Shown piece after piece: positions 23,400-32,913 of a stretch of DNA of 64,000 nt. The translations under genes and the position numbers were made by a program. The DNA is from Diaporthe sp. PMI_573 (taxonomy: Eukaryota; Ascomycota; Sordariomycetes; Diaporthales; Diaporthaceae): NCBI GenBank assembly GCA_021399435.1, contig JAJTUP010000036.1, forward strand, positions 1 through 64,000, given 5' to 3'. Below the pieces are notes generated by a model, which had not been told where the DNA came from, searched no databases, and saw only the letters and a list, made by a program, of their open reading frames with translations. Numbering within the stretch: position 1 is the stretch's first letter; every line of letters starts with the position of its first letter.

Positions 23400-24878
23400 A
23401 TGTCGATATTCTCCGAACACCACTCCTCCTCGAGACTGCCCCGCATCCTGATCGCAGTCCTCGCCATCCTGACCTTCACACTCCTCCTCAGCTACAGCAG
23501 GGTATCCTCCACCACGTACTCCCTCTTCTGGCCCGAGCCAGAACCGTTGGCCATCGAGCCCGACGACGACCTGTCGGCAGTGTTCGACGGTATATCAGCC
23601 ATGAGCTATGGCAATTCACACAGGCCGCCGATAAAGAGCATGCCGGACAAGATCGTGGCAGAGCTGCCCAAGCAGTTCATACCCAGCCAGAACGGCCGGA
23701 CGAAACGTCTAGTGATAGTAGGCGACGTCCACGGCCAGAAATCGGCGCTGGAGGACCTCCTGGGCAAGATCCACTTCGACAAGACTCAAGACCACCTGAT
23801 CCTCACGGGCGACCTCATTAACAAGGGCCCGGACTCGGCGGGCGTGGTGGACCTGGCGATCGAGTTGGGCGCACACGCCGTAAGGGGCAACCACGAGGAC
23901 CGCGTGCTGTCCGTACACGCAGCCATGAGCAAAGACCCCGGGTCGCAAAAGTCCGTGATCGACACGGTAGATCTCGAGACGAAAGTATACGAGAAGGGCC
24001 AGGAGGAGAGACAGGACGAAAAGGACCAGGAGAAGGACCCCAAGGCCGCCAAGGAGGAGTACCTTGCCCACGAGGCCCTCCTCGACCGCGGCGACAAGCC
24101 CGAGTTCCAGACCGCGCGCTCGCTGTCCAAGGGCCAGATCCAATGGCTCTCCCAGCTCCCCGTGATCCTCAAGGTCGGCCGCATCCCCTCCAACAGGGAC
24201 CTCCCGCCCGCGTTCAAGAACATGGCGGTCGTCCACGGCGGGCTCGTCCCCAACGTGTCACTGGCCGACCAGGATCCGAGGGCCGTCATGTCGATGCGCT
24301 CGCTCGTGTACCCCGTTGATGAGCTGAGGCGCAAGGCGGTGAGGAGGTTCCTCGAGGACAAGGCCAACAACCGCGGCAGGGGCAGCATCGCCGCCGCCCA
24401 GCAGATCGACGAGGAGATGATCGACGAGTTCGTGCAGAAGATCATGGAGGCGGAGGGCCTGAGCCTCGAGCACGGCGGCGACGACGTGGCGGTGCCCACG
24501 GACGGGAGGGAGGGGATCATGTGGTGGAAGGAGTGGAACCGCTTCCAGGAGCGGCTGGCAAAGACCACGGCGGCTCTGGAGGAGGAGGAGGAGGAGGAGG
24601 AGGAGACCGCCCAAAAGAAGCACAAGAAGGGCAAGAAGGCGCGGGAGCAGACCGCCGTGGAGAAGGAGCTCAGCGGGATAACAATCGTGTACGGGCACGA
24701 CGCCAAGAGCGGGCTGAAGGTGCCCGACACCTACGGCAACGGCAAGGGCCACACGTTTGGTCTGGACTCCGGCTGCGTGTACGGCCGGAAGCTGTCGGCA
24801 CTGGTGATTGAGGCGCGGCCCGAGGGCGTTGTTCATGGCATCACGGAGGTCAAGTGCGAGAACGGTGTGGAGCCATAA
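23400..24878 (+). CDS. Ppn2-like calcineurin-type metallophosphatase (vacuolar endopolyphosphatase-like)
   Basis: Single-exon, 492 aa. A signal anchor (about 14-32, ILIAVLAILTFTLLLSY) precedes a lumenal bacterial-PPP-like metallophosphatase domain. Metal-site motifs are GDVHGQ (about 107-112), GDLINKGPDS (about 137-146), RGNHED (about 161-166), HGGLVP (about 279) and YGHDAKSG (about 429-436). This combination matches yeast Ppn2 (YNL217W), a zinc-dependent vacuolar polyphosphatase; that identity is by family resemblance. Two charged low-complexity inserts (EERQDEKDQEKDPK near 205 and an 8-Glu run near 396 followed by KKHKKGKK) interrupt the domain and are presumably surface loops. GC-rich codon use throughout. 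Confidence 0.87.
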   Translation: MSIFSEHHSSSRLPRILIAVLAILTFTLLLSYSRVSSTTYSLFWPEPEPLAIEPDDDLSAVFDGISAMSYGNSHRPPIKSMPDKIVAELPKQFIPSQNGRTKRLVIVGDVHGQKSALEDLLGKIHFDKTQDHLILTGDLINKGPDSAGVVDLAIELGAHAVRGNHEDRVLSVHAAMSKDPGSQKSVIDTVDLETKVYEKGQEERQDEKDQEKDPKAAKEEYLAHEALLDRGDKPEFQTARSLSKGQIQWLSQLPVILKVGRIPSNRDLPPAFKNMAVVHGGLVPNVSLADQDPRAVMSMRSLVYPVDELRRKAVRRFLEDKANNRGRGSIAAAQQIDEEMIDEFVQKIMEAEGLSLEHGGDDVAVPTDGREGIMWWKEWNRFQERLAKTTAALEEEEEEEEETAQKKHKKGKKAREQTAVEKELSGITIVYGHDAKSGLKVPDTYGNGKGHTFGLDSGCVYGRKLSALVIEARPEGVVHGITEVKCENGVEP

Positions 24879-25451
24879 ACGATAGAGGCGTGAAGAAGAA
24901 AAGAAAGGGAGGTCAAGAGGAAACTTGCATCTTGGGCTTGGGAAAGGCATACAGACAGGAGGAAGTTGGCATTACAGGCGTTCTTGTTGGTTTTGCAAGC
25001 GACATGGCCCGACTTTGGATAATGACCGGGCTCAGTGGATCGGATGGGTAGCCATAGGTATCTGACAAGACCAGACCACAGTTAGAAGAGAGACCTTTAC
25101 TTGCATCCCTATGAATAGTTTTGTACTATACGCACATAGGCTTCACGATGAAGTTGATTGTGCCGGCCGGAGTCCTGGTGAGAGACCGACCTTAGCATCT
25201 CTAACCATTCCAAAGGCCCAAAGCAACATCATGATCTGCTTTCGGTGCTGTTCGGGGTTACATGTAAGGGCCGTCACGTCGTCTCACCCGTGCACGGGAG
25301 AGGCCGAGTGTCATTATGGCAAACCAATTCATTCAATTTGGGCCATAGGAGTCTTTTCGACATCCTGTTAAGCAAATGCTATATACGGTATCATTTCCCA
25401 TCCTCGTGTGTTTGTTTATGCCAACCAACTTTTGTTTAGAAAAAAAGGCAC
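24879..25451. terminator. Convergent 3' region (phosphoesterase / transaldolase)
   Basis: 573 bp between two stop codons that face each other; serves as 3' UTR and termination region for both genes. Nothing coding seen. Confidence 0.4.
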
Positions 25452-26586
25452 TTATGCCTGGATCTTGCCCTTGATGATGTCCTTGAGCGTGACGGCATCG
25501 GCGGCGAACTTGCTGATACCCTCGCGCAGCTTCTCGACGGCCATCTGGTCCTCGTTGAAGTCGAAGCGGAACAGAGGCTCGTCGTTGATGTACGACTTCT
25601 TCTCAATGTTAAGCGAGGAGGCAGCCGAGGCGTCCAGCTTCTTGGGGACGGAGGCGTCGGAGTTCATGAGCTCCTCGAGCAGGTTGGGCTAGGTTGGCGG
25701 CAGCGTCAGCACTTCTGTCCGAGGACTCCGGGATCGGAATGGAGTGGGGCGCGGGGGCCTAGGCAAACTTACGGAGATGGTGAGGTAGTCACAGCCAGCC
25801 AGCTCGGTGATCTCGCCCGTGTTGCGGAAGGAGGCACCCATGACGATGGTGTTGTAGCCGAACTTCTTGTAGTAGTTGAAGATGGCCTTGACCGACTCGA
25901 CACCGGGGTCCTCCTCCTTGGCGTACTCCTTCTTGGTGTGGGCCTTGAACCAGTCCAGAATGCGACCGACAAAAGGAGAGATCAGGAAGGCACCGGCCTC
26001 AGCAGCGGCGATGGCCTGGGTCAAGCTGAACATAAGTGTCAGGTTGGTGTTGATACCGTGGTCGCGCTGAAGGATCTCGGCGGCCTTGATACCCTCCCAT
26101 GTTGAGGCGATCTTGATCAGCACGCGGTCCTTGGAGATACCCTGTGCCTTGTAGAGCTGTCGGGGGCCAGTGTCAGTAAGGAACCTCTTCCTCGTTGCCG
26201 CACAGTTGGGGGGGGGGTCACTCTGGCCTTACATCGATAATGTGCAGGGCCTTGTCGACGGAGGCCTTGGTGTCGAAGGAGAAGCGGGCGTCGACCTCGG
26301 TGGAGACCTTGCCGGGGATGATCTTGAGGATCTCCTTGCCGAACTCGACCAGCAGGCGGTCGAGGGCGGCGTCCACCTGTGTGTCGACGTCACCGCCGGC
26401 CTTCTTGGCGGACTGGACGGCCTCGTCAATCAGCTTGGCGTACTCTGGCTTCTTGGAGGCGGCGAGGATGAGCGACGGGTTGGTGGTGGCATCCTGGGGC
26501 TTGTATTTGCCGATGGAGGCGAAGTCGCCAGAGTCGGAGACGACGACGGTGCCGGTGGCCTTGAGCTGGTCCAGGGAGTTCGACAT
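25452..26586 (-). CDS. TAL1: Transaldolase (pentose phosphate pathway)
   Basis: Transfers a dihydroxyacetone unit from sedoheptulose-7-phosphate to glyceraldehyde-3-phosphate in the cytosolic non-oxidative pentose phosphate pathway. Exons 26233-26586, 25773-26156 and 25452-25688 with 76- and 84-bp introns, both phase 0, give 324 aa, the normal length. Visible signatures are [10 protein letters not shown], the Schiff-base lysine in [12 protein letters not shown] (Lys133), [29 protein letters not shown] and [10 protein letters not shown]. The C-terminus [18 protein letters not shown] is typical. The leader upstream of the ATG is A/C-rich (CACACAAGACAAAAAGTCC), as in highly expressed fungal genes. 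High confidence. Confidence 0.96.
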
Positions 26587-27901
26587 GATGAGTGTGCGGG
26601 TGTTTCTGTCTGGACTTTTTGTCTTGTGTGGCTTGTGATGGTTGGGAGAGTTGGACTGAGGTTTGGACTGAGGGACAGGTGTTTTGACAGGAGTGTGAGG
26701 CTAGCAAGGAGGTGCGACGAGACAGGAGAGGTATTTATTTGATGGCGGGGTGACTGAGAGCTCTACCACCTGCTGGGCATTCTCTCCTTCCCAATGGCCA
26801 CTCCTCGTGGCAAGTCAGATTTACGGGCCCAATGACGATATCGCCCCCCACCATCGCCTCTCATACTGAGCTCAGTGCCTGCACCCTCTCAGGCCTCTCT
26901 ATCTCGCTGTCGATACCTCGTACAGCTTGTATTCACCGGACTTGTCCCGCGATTCCACATGCACATGCCCCCCCCCCACACCAATTACCATTCATGTGCG
27001 AGGAGCACGCCCAGGAAAAAGGTGCAGGCCACAGTGTCCAGGTCGGCGACACACACCTCAGACCGTTGAGGGGCAGGCCGGGGTCACCCCACCAGCAGCA
27101 ACAAGGACCCTGTCCCGGGATGGAATTTGCAATGCTACACAGTAATAAGTCCCCCCCCCTCCAGCCTGGCCTCTTTCCGGCACGGCTGCTAGCTGCGTCT
27201 CCACGGACCTGTTGGGCTGCTGCTACTCACTGGTGGGTGGTCGCTTACTCAGGCTAAAGTGTAACATGAGTTGTTCCGACGTCAAAACGCAGGATCCCTC
27301 GCGGCTATTGGCAAATCTGAGCTTCGACTAGCCCAGGCGGTGATGATTTCTTCTTTTTAGTTCCTAGGCGTTGTCTGTACTGCCAGATTCGCCACAATTC
27401 GCCAGGCTCGATCAACCGCGTGTGTACCGGTACGCCTGGGCGGAAGCCCCGGGACAGCATGTTCTGAAATATCTTGGACGTTTGCTGGAGCACTAAGCTC
27501 GGCCCTCCTACCCCGAAGCGCGAGCATTGGGCCGCTCGCCCAAACTGCCATTGCGAACACCGGACACTCTCACCCTGGGCCGTTACAAACAGGCCTCGTA
27601 ACGGCCCTTCAGACTCACATTGTGCCGGATGGACGGGCTTGGTAATCATAATATTTCTACACTCTGGCCATGTAACAATGCCAAACAATGCGATGCAATG
27701 CCCTCAGAGCTGCCTCGCCAACTTTTATCGAACCGGAGGATCAGGGTGTAAGGTGCTTCCGACTTCCTCACCCTCATTTACCGTTCCCTCCTCCTCATTT
27801 CTCTTTCTCTCATCGCCCTGGTGATCAGAAATGAGGCTGTAGTGATGACTGTGGATGCTGGCAAAAAGCAGAGCGGTTCACGTGGGTATCCAGCTGCCTC
27901 T
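26587..27901. promoter_or_regulatory. Transaldolase promoter and SND1 terminator
   Basis: 1.3 kb with no supported ORF. Contains homopolymeric C runs (about 26969-26977 and 27151-27158). The part next to 26586 is the TAL1 leader; the part next to 27902 is the 3' end of the Tudor-SN gene. Confidence 0.4.
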
Positions 27902-30541
27902 TTAATCCTCAGTGAGATCGCCATACTCCCAGATTCCCAGGCGGTCGTTCTTGGCCGTCGTCTCAGCCTTCTTGTACTCCTTCAGAGTGTCGGCAAACAC
28001 TGGGCTTCTCTCCCATGCCTTGAGTTTCTTTGGCACCAAGCCCAGCCCGTTAAGCAGGACCTCGCGGTTCAGAGACTCGTGCGGCTTGGGCGACCCACTG
28101 GACTCGTAGATGGTGATGTAGCTCACACCCTCCTTCTGGTCGACGTAGTCGAAGGAGGCCACCATCGTCTTGCCCTCCGCCACCTCGCCAATATAGCCGA
28201 TCGTGTCGTTCAGGTACTCGGGCGCCGTGGGCAGTTGCACCAGGGACAGCGACGCGTCGATGGCCTGAGCCCGCACCTTCTGCGTGCCGAACTCGGCATG
28301 GTTGAGCGGCCGCAGCTTCGCCCAGGGGATCTTCTCCGTGTTTCCATAGTCAATGTATACAACCTCCGCGACCTTGTTGGCCCTGTCGTTGGATCGTATG
28401 CGTGCTCGGTACCACTGTCCATCCTCGGAGAACTTGGCTGAGACGATGTCTCCGGCCTTCGGCGTATCCTTCAGGCCCACGTTGTTTTTGGAATCAAGGT
28501 GGAACTTCCTGAAAGCGGACATCATCTGCTCAAGTGACGCGGTGCCCTTGCCAACTTCCTGGATCTTGATCTTGCCATTCTGGTCGATGTTGGTGAGGAC
28601 AATGTCCCGGTACTCTCGCTTGATGTTGACGGGAGCATCAGCAGCCGCAGTCTCGGCAGGCGCAGCTTCCTCCTCCTGCTCCTCCTGTGACGGGTCCCAA
28701 TCATGCCAGATCCCCTTACGTCCCTCCTTGGCCTTTTGCTCCGCTGCATTTAACTCGGCTGCGTTCCCTGACTTCTCTGCCGAGTACTGGTGCACTGAAG
28801 CAAAGCCCTCCTCGACGAGTAGCTTGGCGAAGCTCTCGCGGCCGACGTACAGGTCACCGATGAAACCTCCGATCTTGTCCGTGTCGTGGATATCAACCTC
28901 AACATCTCGCTGGTTGCACCTCTTGTTTGCAAGATCCAGGGCCTCGTTACCGAACGGCTCACCCTTCTCTTCGGGCGAACGACCTGCTCGGGGAGCACGG
29001 ATTCCGCCGAGGACCAACGTGAGCTTGACGCCCTCACGGGGGATGAGCACAGTGAACCGGGATCCGGACTTGCAGAAGTCGACCACTGCGGGGATCCTCT
29101 TCTGCCGTTGAAGGGAGCCGAGGTTCATCTTTGCTCTCTGCAGGCTCTCGGAAGCGTCCACCAGAACCTTCGACTTGGGTGGCTTGCCAGCCCAAATACC
29201 CTTTTTCTCCTCCTTGGCCTTCTCCTGCGCAGCTAGCAGCTCATCGTAGTTGGAGGCCCGATCGGTGTCGTCCTTGCGGTGACGGATGACCGAAGCCCAA
29301 CCCTCCTGTACGAGTTGGAGACCGATGTTCTTGCCGTTCTGGGTCACAGTCGCAACCTCTCGGGCTTCATAGCCATCGGAAGCCGGCTTGGACCCGTCAA
29401 CTGCAACTTTGACGTGCTTGCCGATCAGCTTCTTCCGCAGGAATTCCTTTGCCTCATCCCTGAACGGAGCCTCCGATGACTCGTTTGTACGTGGACCACG
29501 CACGCTGCTCAGGTTGATGCGCTTTTCATCGCCGTTCTTGTTCCTCACAATGATGGTGTCGGCGCTGATAATCTTCGAGACGGTCATTTCGGATTCCTTT
29601 GCTGCCTCCTTGGCAACGTGGTGTTTGTGCAGCCTAAGGTTAGACGACTGGGCCTTCTTCTCCGCAGCGCGCAGTGAAGGCATCCTGTCGCCAAGCAAGG
29701 TGACGTGGAAGTCATTGCACCGAGCAAGACCGTCGGCGAGGAGGAACTCGGCAATGTTTCCATTGGGGTGCAGGACCGTGGCTATCAGTTGGCCTTGGGG
29801 GCTTGCTCCCGCAATCTCCACCTTCACGGACCGCTGGAGTAGCCTCCTCTCGACGAATGCCTTGGCCTCGTCACCGAACTCTTCAGATGGCTGCGTCTGG
29901 CCCGTGGAGACAATTGTCCTGGCCGTGGATGGAGTCCGGATACCAGCGACAAGAGTCATGATTTGCAGGTGCTTCTTGTCCGAGAGCAGCAGGCGAACCA
30001 GGAGGCGATCGCCGCTGAACACGCGCTCAACAACGCCATCAACGGACTTGCCCTTCCACTCGTCCAGGAACTGTGGGTGACCAAGGTCGTTCTGAACCTC
30101 GATCACACCGCCGGTGCCGGCCCAGAGCCCCTTGTCCTCGTTCTTGGCCTTGGTCTCGAGTTCACGGAGCTGATCGAGTCGTTGCAGGAGGTCCTCGTTG
30201 TCTTCCTTCTTTCCGGCATCCTCGCGGACCTTGACCCAGCCATTCTTGATCAATTCATCAGGGAATTCAGTGCCATCCTGAAGCTTCGCAGTGCCGTACT
30301 CGCGTTGCGAGGTCGGTACCGTGTACAAGACGGTGAACTGGATGGGCTTTCCCACAGTGAGATTCCTCAGGAACTCTCGGGATTGGAATGCAAATGGCTC
30401 GTCACCATCCTTGCTGAGCCGAGGAGCGCTCACGTAGGCGAGAGAAAGAACCCGTTCAGCTGCTGGGTTTTGGGGATTCGCAAGTACCAAGGTATCGCCG
30501 CTCAAGACGGACTTGACGGTGGCATACAGAGCCTTAGACAT
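27902..30541 (-). CDS. SND1: Tudor-SN (SND1 family), staphylococcal-nuclease/Tudor protein
   Basis: Cytoplasmic RNA-binding protein implicated in transcription co-activation, RNA decay and stress granules in other eukaryotes. Single exon, 879 aa from the ATG at 30541 (MSKALYATVKSVLSGDTLVL). Four SNase-like repeats are readable at about 1-145, 165-305, 330-460 and 485-625, each ending in a GIW(A/H) signature (DKGLWAG, KKGIWAG, RKGIWHDW). A Tudor domain lies at about 700-760 (VSAKFSEDGQWYRARI...VVYIDYGNTEKI). A split fifth SNase half follows, ending RLGIWEYGDLTED. Length and order match fungal orthologues. An upstream TTG-initiated extension exists but a normal ATG start is preferred. Confidence 0.94.
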   Translation of the reverse strand: MSKALYATVKSVLSGDTLVLANPQNPAAERVLSLAYVSAPRLSKDGDEPFAFQSREFLRNLTVGKPIQFTVLYTVPTSQREYGTAKLQDGTEFPDELIKNGWVKVREDAGKKEDNEDLLQRLDQLRELETKAKNEDKGLWAGTGGVIEVQNDLGHPQFLDEWKGKSVDGVVERVFSGDRLLVRLLLSDKKHLQIMTLVAGIRTPSTARTIVSTGQTQPSEEFGDEAKAFVERRLLQRSVKVEIAGASPQGQLIATVLHPNGNIAEFLLADGLARCNDFHVTLLGDRMPSLRAAEKKAQSSNLRLHKHHVAKEAAKESEMTVSKIISADTIIVRNKNGDEKRINLSSVRGPRTNESSEAPFRDEAKEFLRKKLIGKHVKVAVDGSKPASDGYEAREVATVTQNGKNIGLQLVQEGWASVIRHRKDDTDRASNYDELLAAQEKAKEEKKGIWAGKPPKSKVLVDASESLQRAKMNLGSLQRQKRIPAVVDFCKSGSRFTVLIPREGVKLTLVLGGIRAPRAGRSPEEKGEPFGNEALDLANKRCNQRDVEVDIHDTDKIGGFIGDLYVGRESFAKLLVEEGFASVHQYSAEKSGNAAELNAAEQKAKEGRKGIWHDWDPSQEEQEEEAAPAETAAADAPVNIKREYRDIVLTNIDQNGKIKIQEVGKGTASLEQMMSAFRKFHLDSKNNVGLKDTPKAGDIVSAKFSEDGQWYRARIRSNDRANKVAEVVYIDYGNTEKIPWAKLRPLNHAEFGTQKVRAQAIDASLSLVQLPTAPEYLNDTIGYIGEVAEGKTMVASFDYVDQKEGVSYITIYESSGSPKPHESLNREVLLNGLGLVPKKLKAWERSPVFADTLKEYKKAETTAKNDRLGIWEYGDLTED

Positions 30542-31965
30542 GGTGGCAATGGCAATGACTGGAGTCAAGGAGACCGTAAGGAGTGGAGAGTGGAACTAGC
30601 ACCGTTGGTGACAAAGCCTGTAGATGAGTCAGTGATATGCTGATATGCTCCCGCTCACATATGAGTTGACAAGAGGACAAAGGCAAAATGGAAGGAGTGC
30701 CGCCTGCGGTGTCGGGGATCGCGCGAGAGGATTTCCCAGAGGCCAGGAGCAACTTGACAAGAGAGGCGTCACCAGTGAATCTTGAATGACTGGTAACATG
30801 TAGATAGGGTGCCTGAGGTGAGTGGCTGGGCCAGACAAGCTCGGGCCTCGTCAAACAAACATGGGGCTTGTGAGGGGAGTTGTTCTCCTGTCCGAGGTGG
30901 TCCTTGAAAGAAATCCACAGCACCGACCAGAGCATTGCTATATCAATGCCACATGGTGTGCAGGCTGAGCAGCCTGAAGTCCATGATATCACAGGCTTTT
31001 GGCCATATAGACACACTGTTCTTACACTCGGGAGAACACAGTGGCCCGCATCGTTGTAGCCCGGCGAGAGAGGGGCCAATGGATAGGAGGGTAGTTGCTG
31101 TTGGTGGTGGCCATGGACAAAACAAGGGAGCTAGACAACTTACCAGGTTTCCAGACAGGCAATGAAAGGATATGATGTTTTGAGGTGTCAATGGCGATGC
31201 GAGGGATTGATTGACTGCTAAGAGACGAGCAGTTTTGACTGAAGAGAGAGGGAAAAGTGTGGGCGTTATGATGTGACCTGGATGTTTGATAATGGTGTCG
31301 TGTGCCTCCTCCCTTCTGCCCTTCTGGCCAGATGTCCGGCGTCAGGGTCCAGAATTCTAGTGGGCCTGGAAGCTCCAACGTGGGGTTAACGTCTCGGGGC
31401 TAACTGAGCATGGTAGCTGGGCTCCTGCCGCTAGTCCGTACTCGGCAAGCAGCTTTGGATTGTTCAGTTGCTGGCCCAGGGGAGCTCCGAGCCAGCTCTT
31501 GCCCAGGTGAGGGGCAACAAATATCGATGATGGGCAGCTCTTCCTAGCCACCGCAGAAATGGTCTACGGAGCTGCCACAGGAATCTGCTCGATTAAAGCT
31601 GTGCTCATGGGGCATGGACCCTTTGTTTCAACATAAATCCCGAAGCACATGTGCTACTTTAAGTACTCAGGTAGAGAGAAATCCAGCTGCCAGAGCTTCT
31701 GGTCTCGGCCAGCCCGGAGGTGGGCATGTCTCATCGCCTACGACAACACATCACATCTCAACGCAATGCAAATTCTGGTACCTCTCAAGGGTCTACATTT
31801 TTGGGGGGGACACAATCTCTCGATCTGATCTTTGATTTTGAGGTTATCTTTGCTGACTAGGTGGTTCGCTAAGATGGGCTAGGCCCGCTGCTTTTTGGCG
31901 CCATCCAGTGTCCCCAGCTCGGTACGGTTATCGTCATCTGAGATACCACCACCGAGACGAGACGC
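30542..31965. promoter_or_regulatory. SND1 promoter and SOD1 terminator
   Basis: 1.4 kb without a supported gene. Minus frames such as 30534-31079 lack ATG starts and domain content. Nothing repeated or structured noticed. Confidence 0.4.
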
Positions 31966-32913
31966 TTAGTTGGAGATACCAATAACACCACAGGCAGGGC
32001 GGGGACCGGCGTTGCCAGTCTTCAGCGACTCCTCGTTGCCGCCCTTTCCGAGGTCGTCGGTGCCAGCGTGGACAACGACGGTTCGCTATGAACTGAGTTA
32101 GCATGCCGACGGTATTGCAGATGATGCATGTGGCAGGGAAGGGTATGAACATACGCCAATGACGGACTCGGGGCCGATCAGCTTGACGTGCTTGTCCTCA
32201 ACGCTGCCCTTGGCGTTGCCCTGAGCATCAGTCTCGATGTTGCCCAGGTCACCAACGTGGCGGGCCTCGTCCGAGGGGGCGCCGTGGGTCTTGTTGTGAG
32301 GGTTGACTAGAAGGTAGAGGAGATCAGTCCAAGAATGGTCGGGCGGGCGTTGAGCCGGCTTCGGGCAGGGCAGGGCCGGGTTCCTGGGTCCGGGATTACT
32401 CACAGTGAGGGCCGGCAGACGTGCAGCCGTTGGTGTTGTCACCAAAGGTGTGGATGTGGAAGCCCCGCTTGGCGTTGGCGTCGTTGCCAGTGATATCCCA
32501 GGAGATGGTGGTGGGAGCAGACTCGGACTCCTGCACGAGGGTGACGGTACCGGAGACCTTGGAGTCACCACGGACGACAGCAACTACAGGCCGACGGACA
32601 GGTGTTAGCGAGCTGTTGACACACTCCAGGGGTGGCTTTGGATCGAGAAAACGCCCCAGAGGCGATCTGCAAGGGAAGGCTCAACGAGGTTCGTCATCAA
32701 GGATGATGGATGGGCCTATGACTGCAAGGCAAAGGCGTGGCCATCAGGGTGCTTGAGCACGTTTCTCGAGGCCCATCAAGGTGCCCCGGATGGGCTGGGT
32801 GCACCCCCTCTTTGAGTCGCCAAACAGCTTGACAGCCCGCGGGGTCCCTTGGGTGTATGTATATATATATGTATATATATGGGGTCTGGAGTTCTCTCAC
32901 CTGCTTTGACCAT
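31966..32913 (-). CDS. SOD1: Cu/Zn superoxide dismutase
   Basis: Dismutes superoxide in cytosol and intermembrane space. Four exons (32901-32913, 32404-32583, 32155-32306, 31966-32085) give 154 aa, the standard length. The first exon is only 13 nt (MVKA plus one base), followed by a 317-bp intron; the others are 97 and 69 bp. Metal ligands are seen in GFHIHTFGD (two His), [21 protein letters not shown] and [14 protein letters not shown]. The disulfide Cys are in NGCTSAGPH and [13 protein letters not shown], and the conserved Arg lies in the latter motif. The Kozak context (AGCCAAAATGG) is good. The long first intron may contain regulatory sequence; this is inference. Confidence 0.96.
32850..32882. 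repeat. (TA)n/GTATATAT microsatellite in SOD1 intron 1
   Basis: GTATGTATATATATATGTATATATATGG lies inside the 317-bp first intron, about 20 bp from its 5' splice site. Confidence 0.6.

Noticed and set aside
30534..31079. 181-codon minus-strand frame upstream of SND1
   Set aside because: No ATG start, overlaps the SND1 start in another frame, no conserved features.
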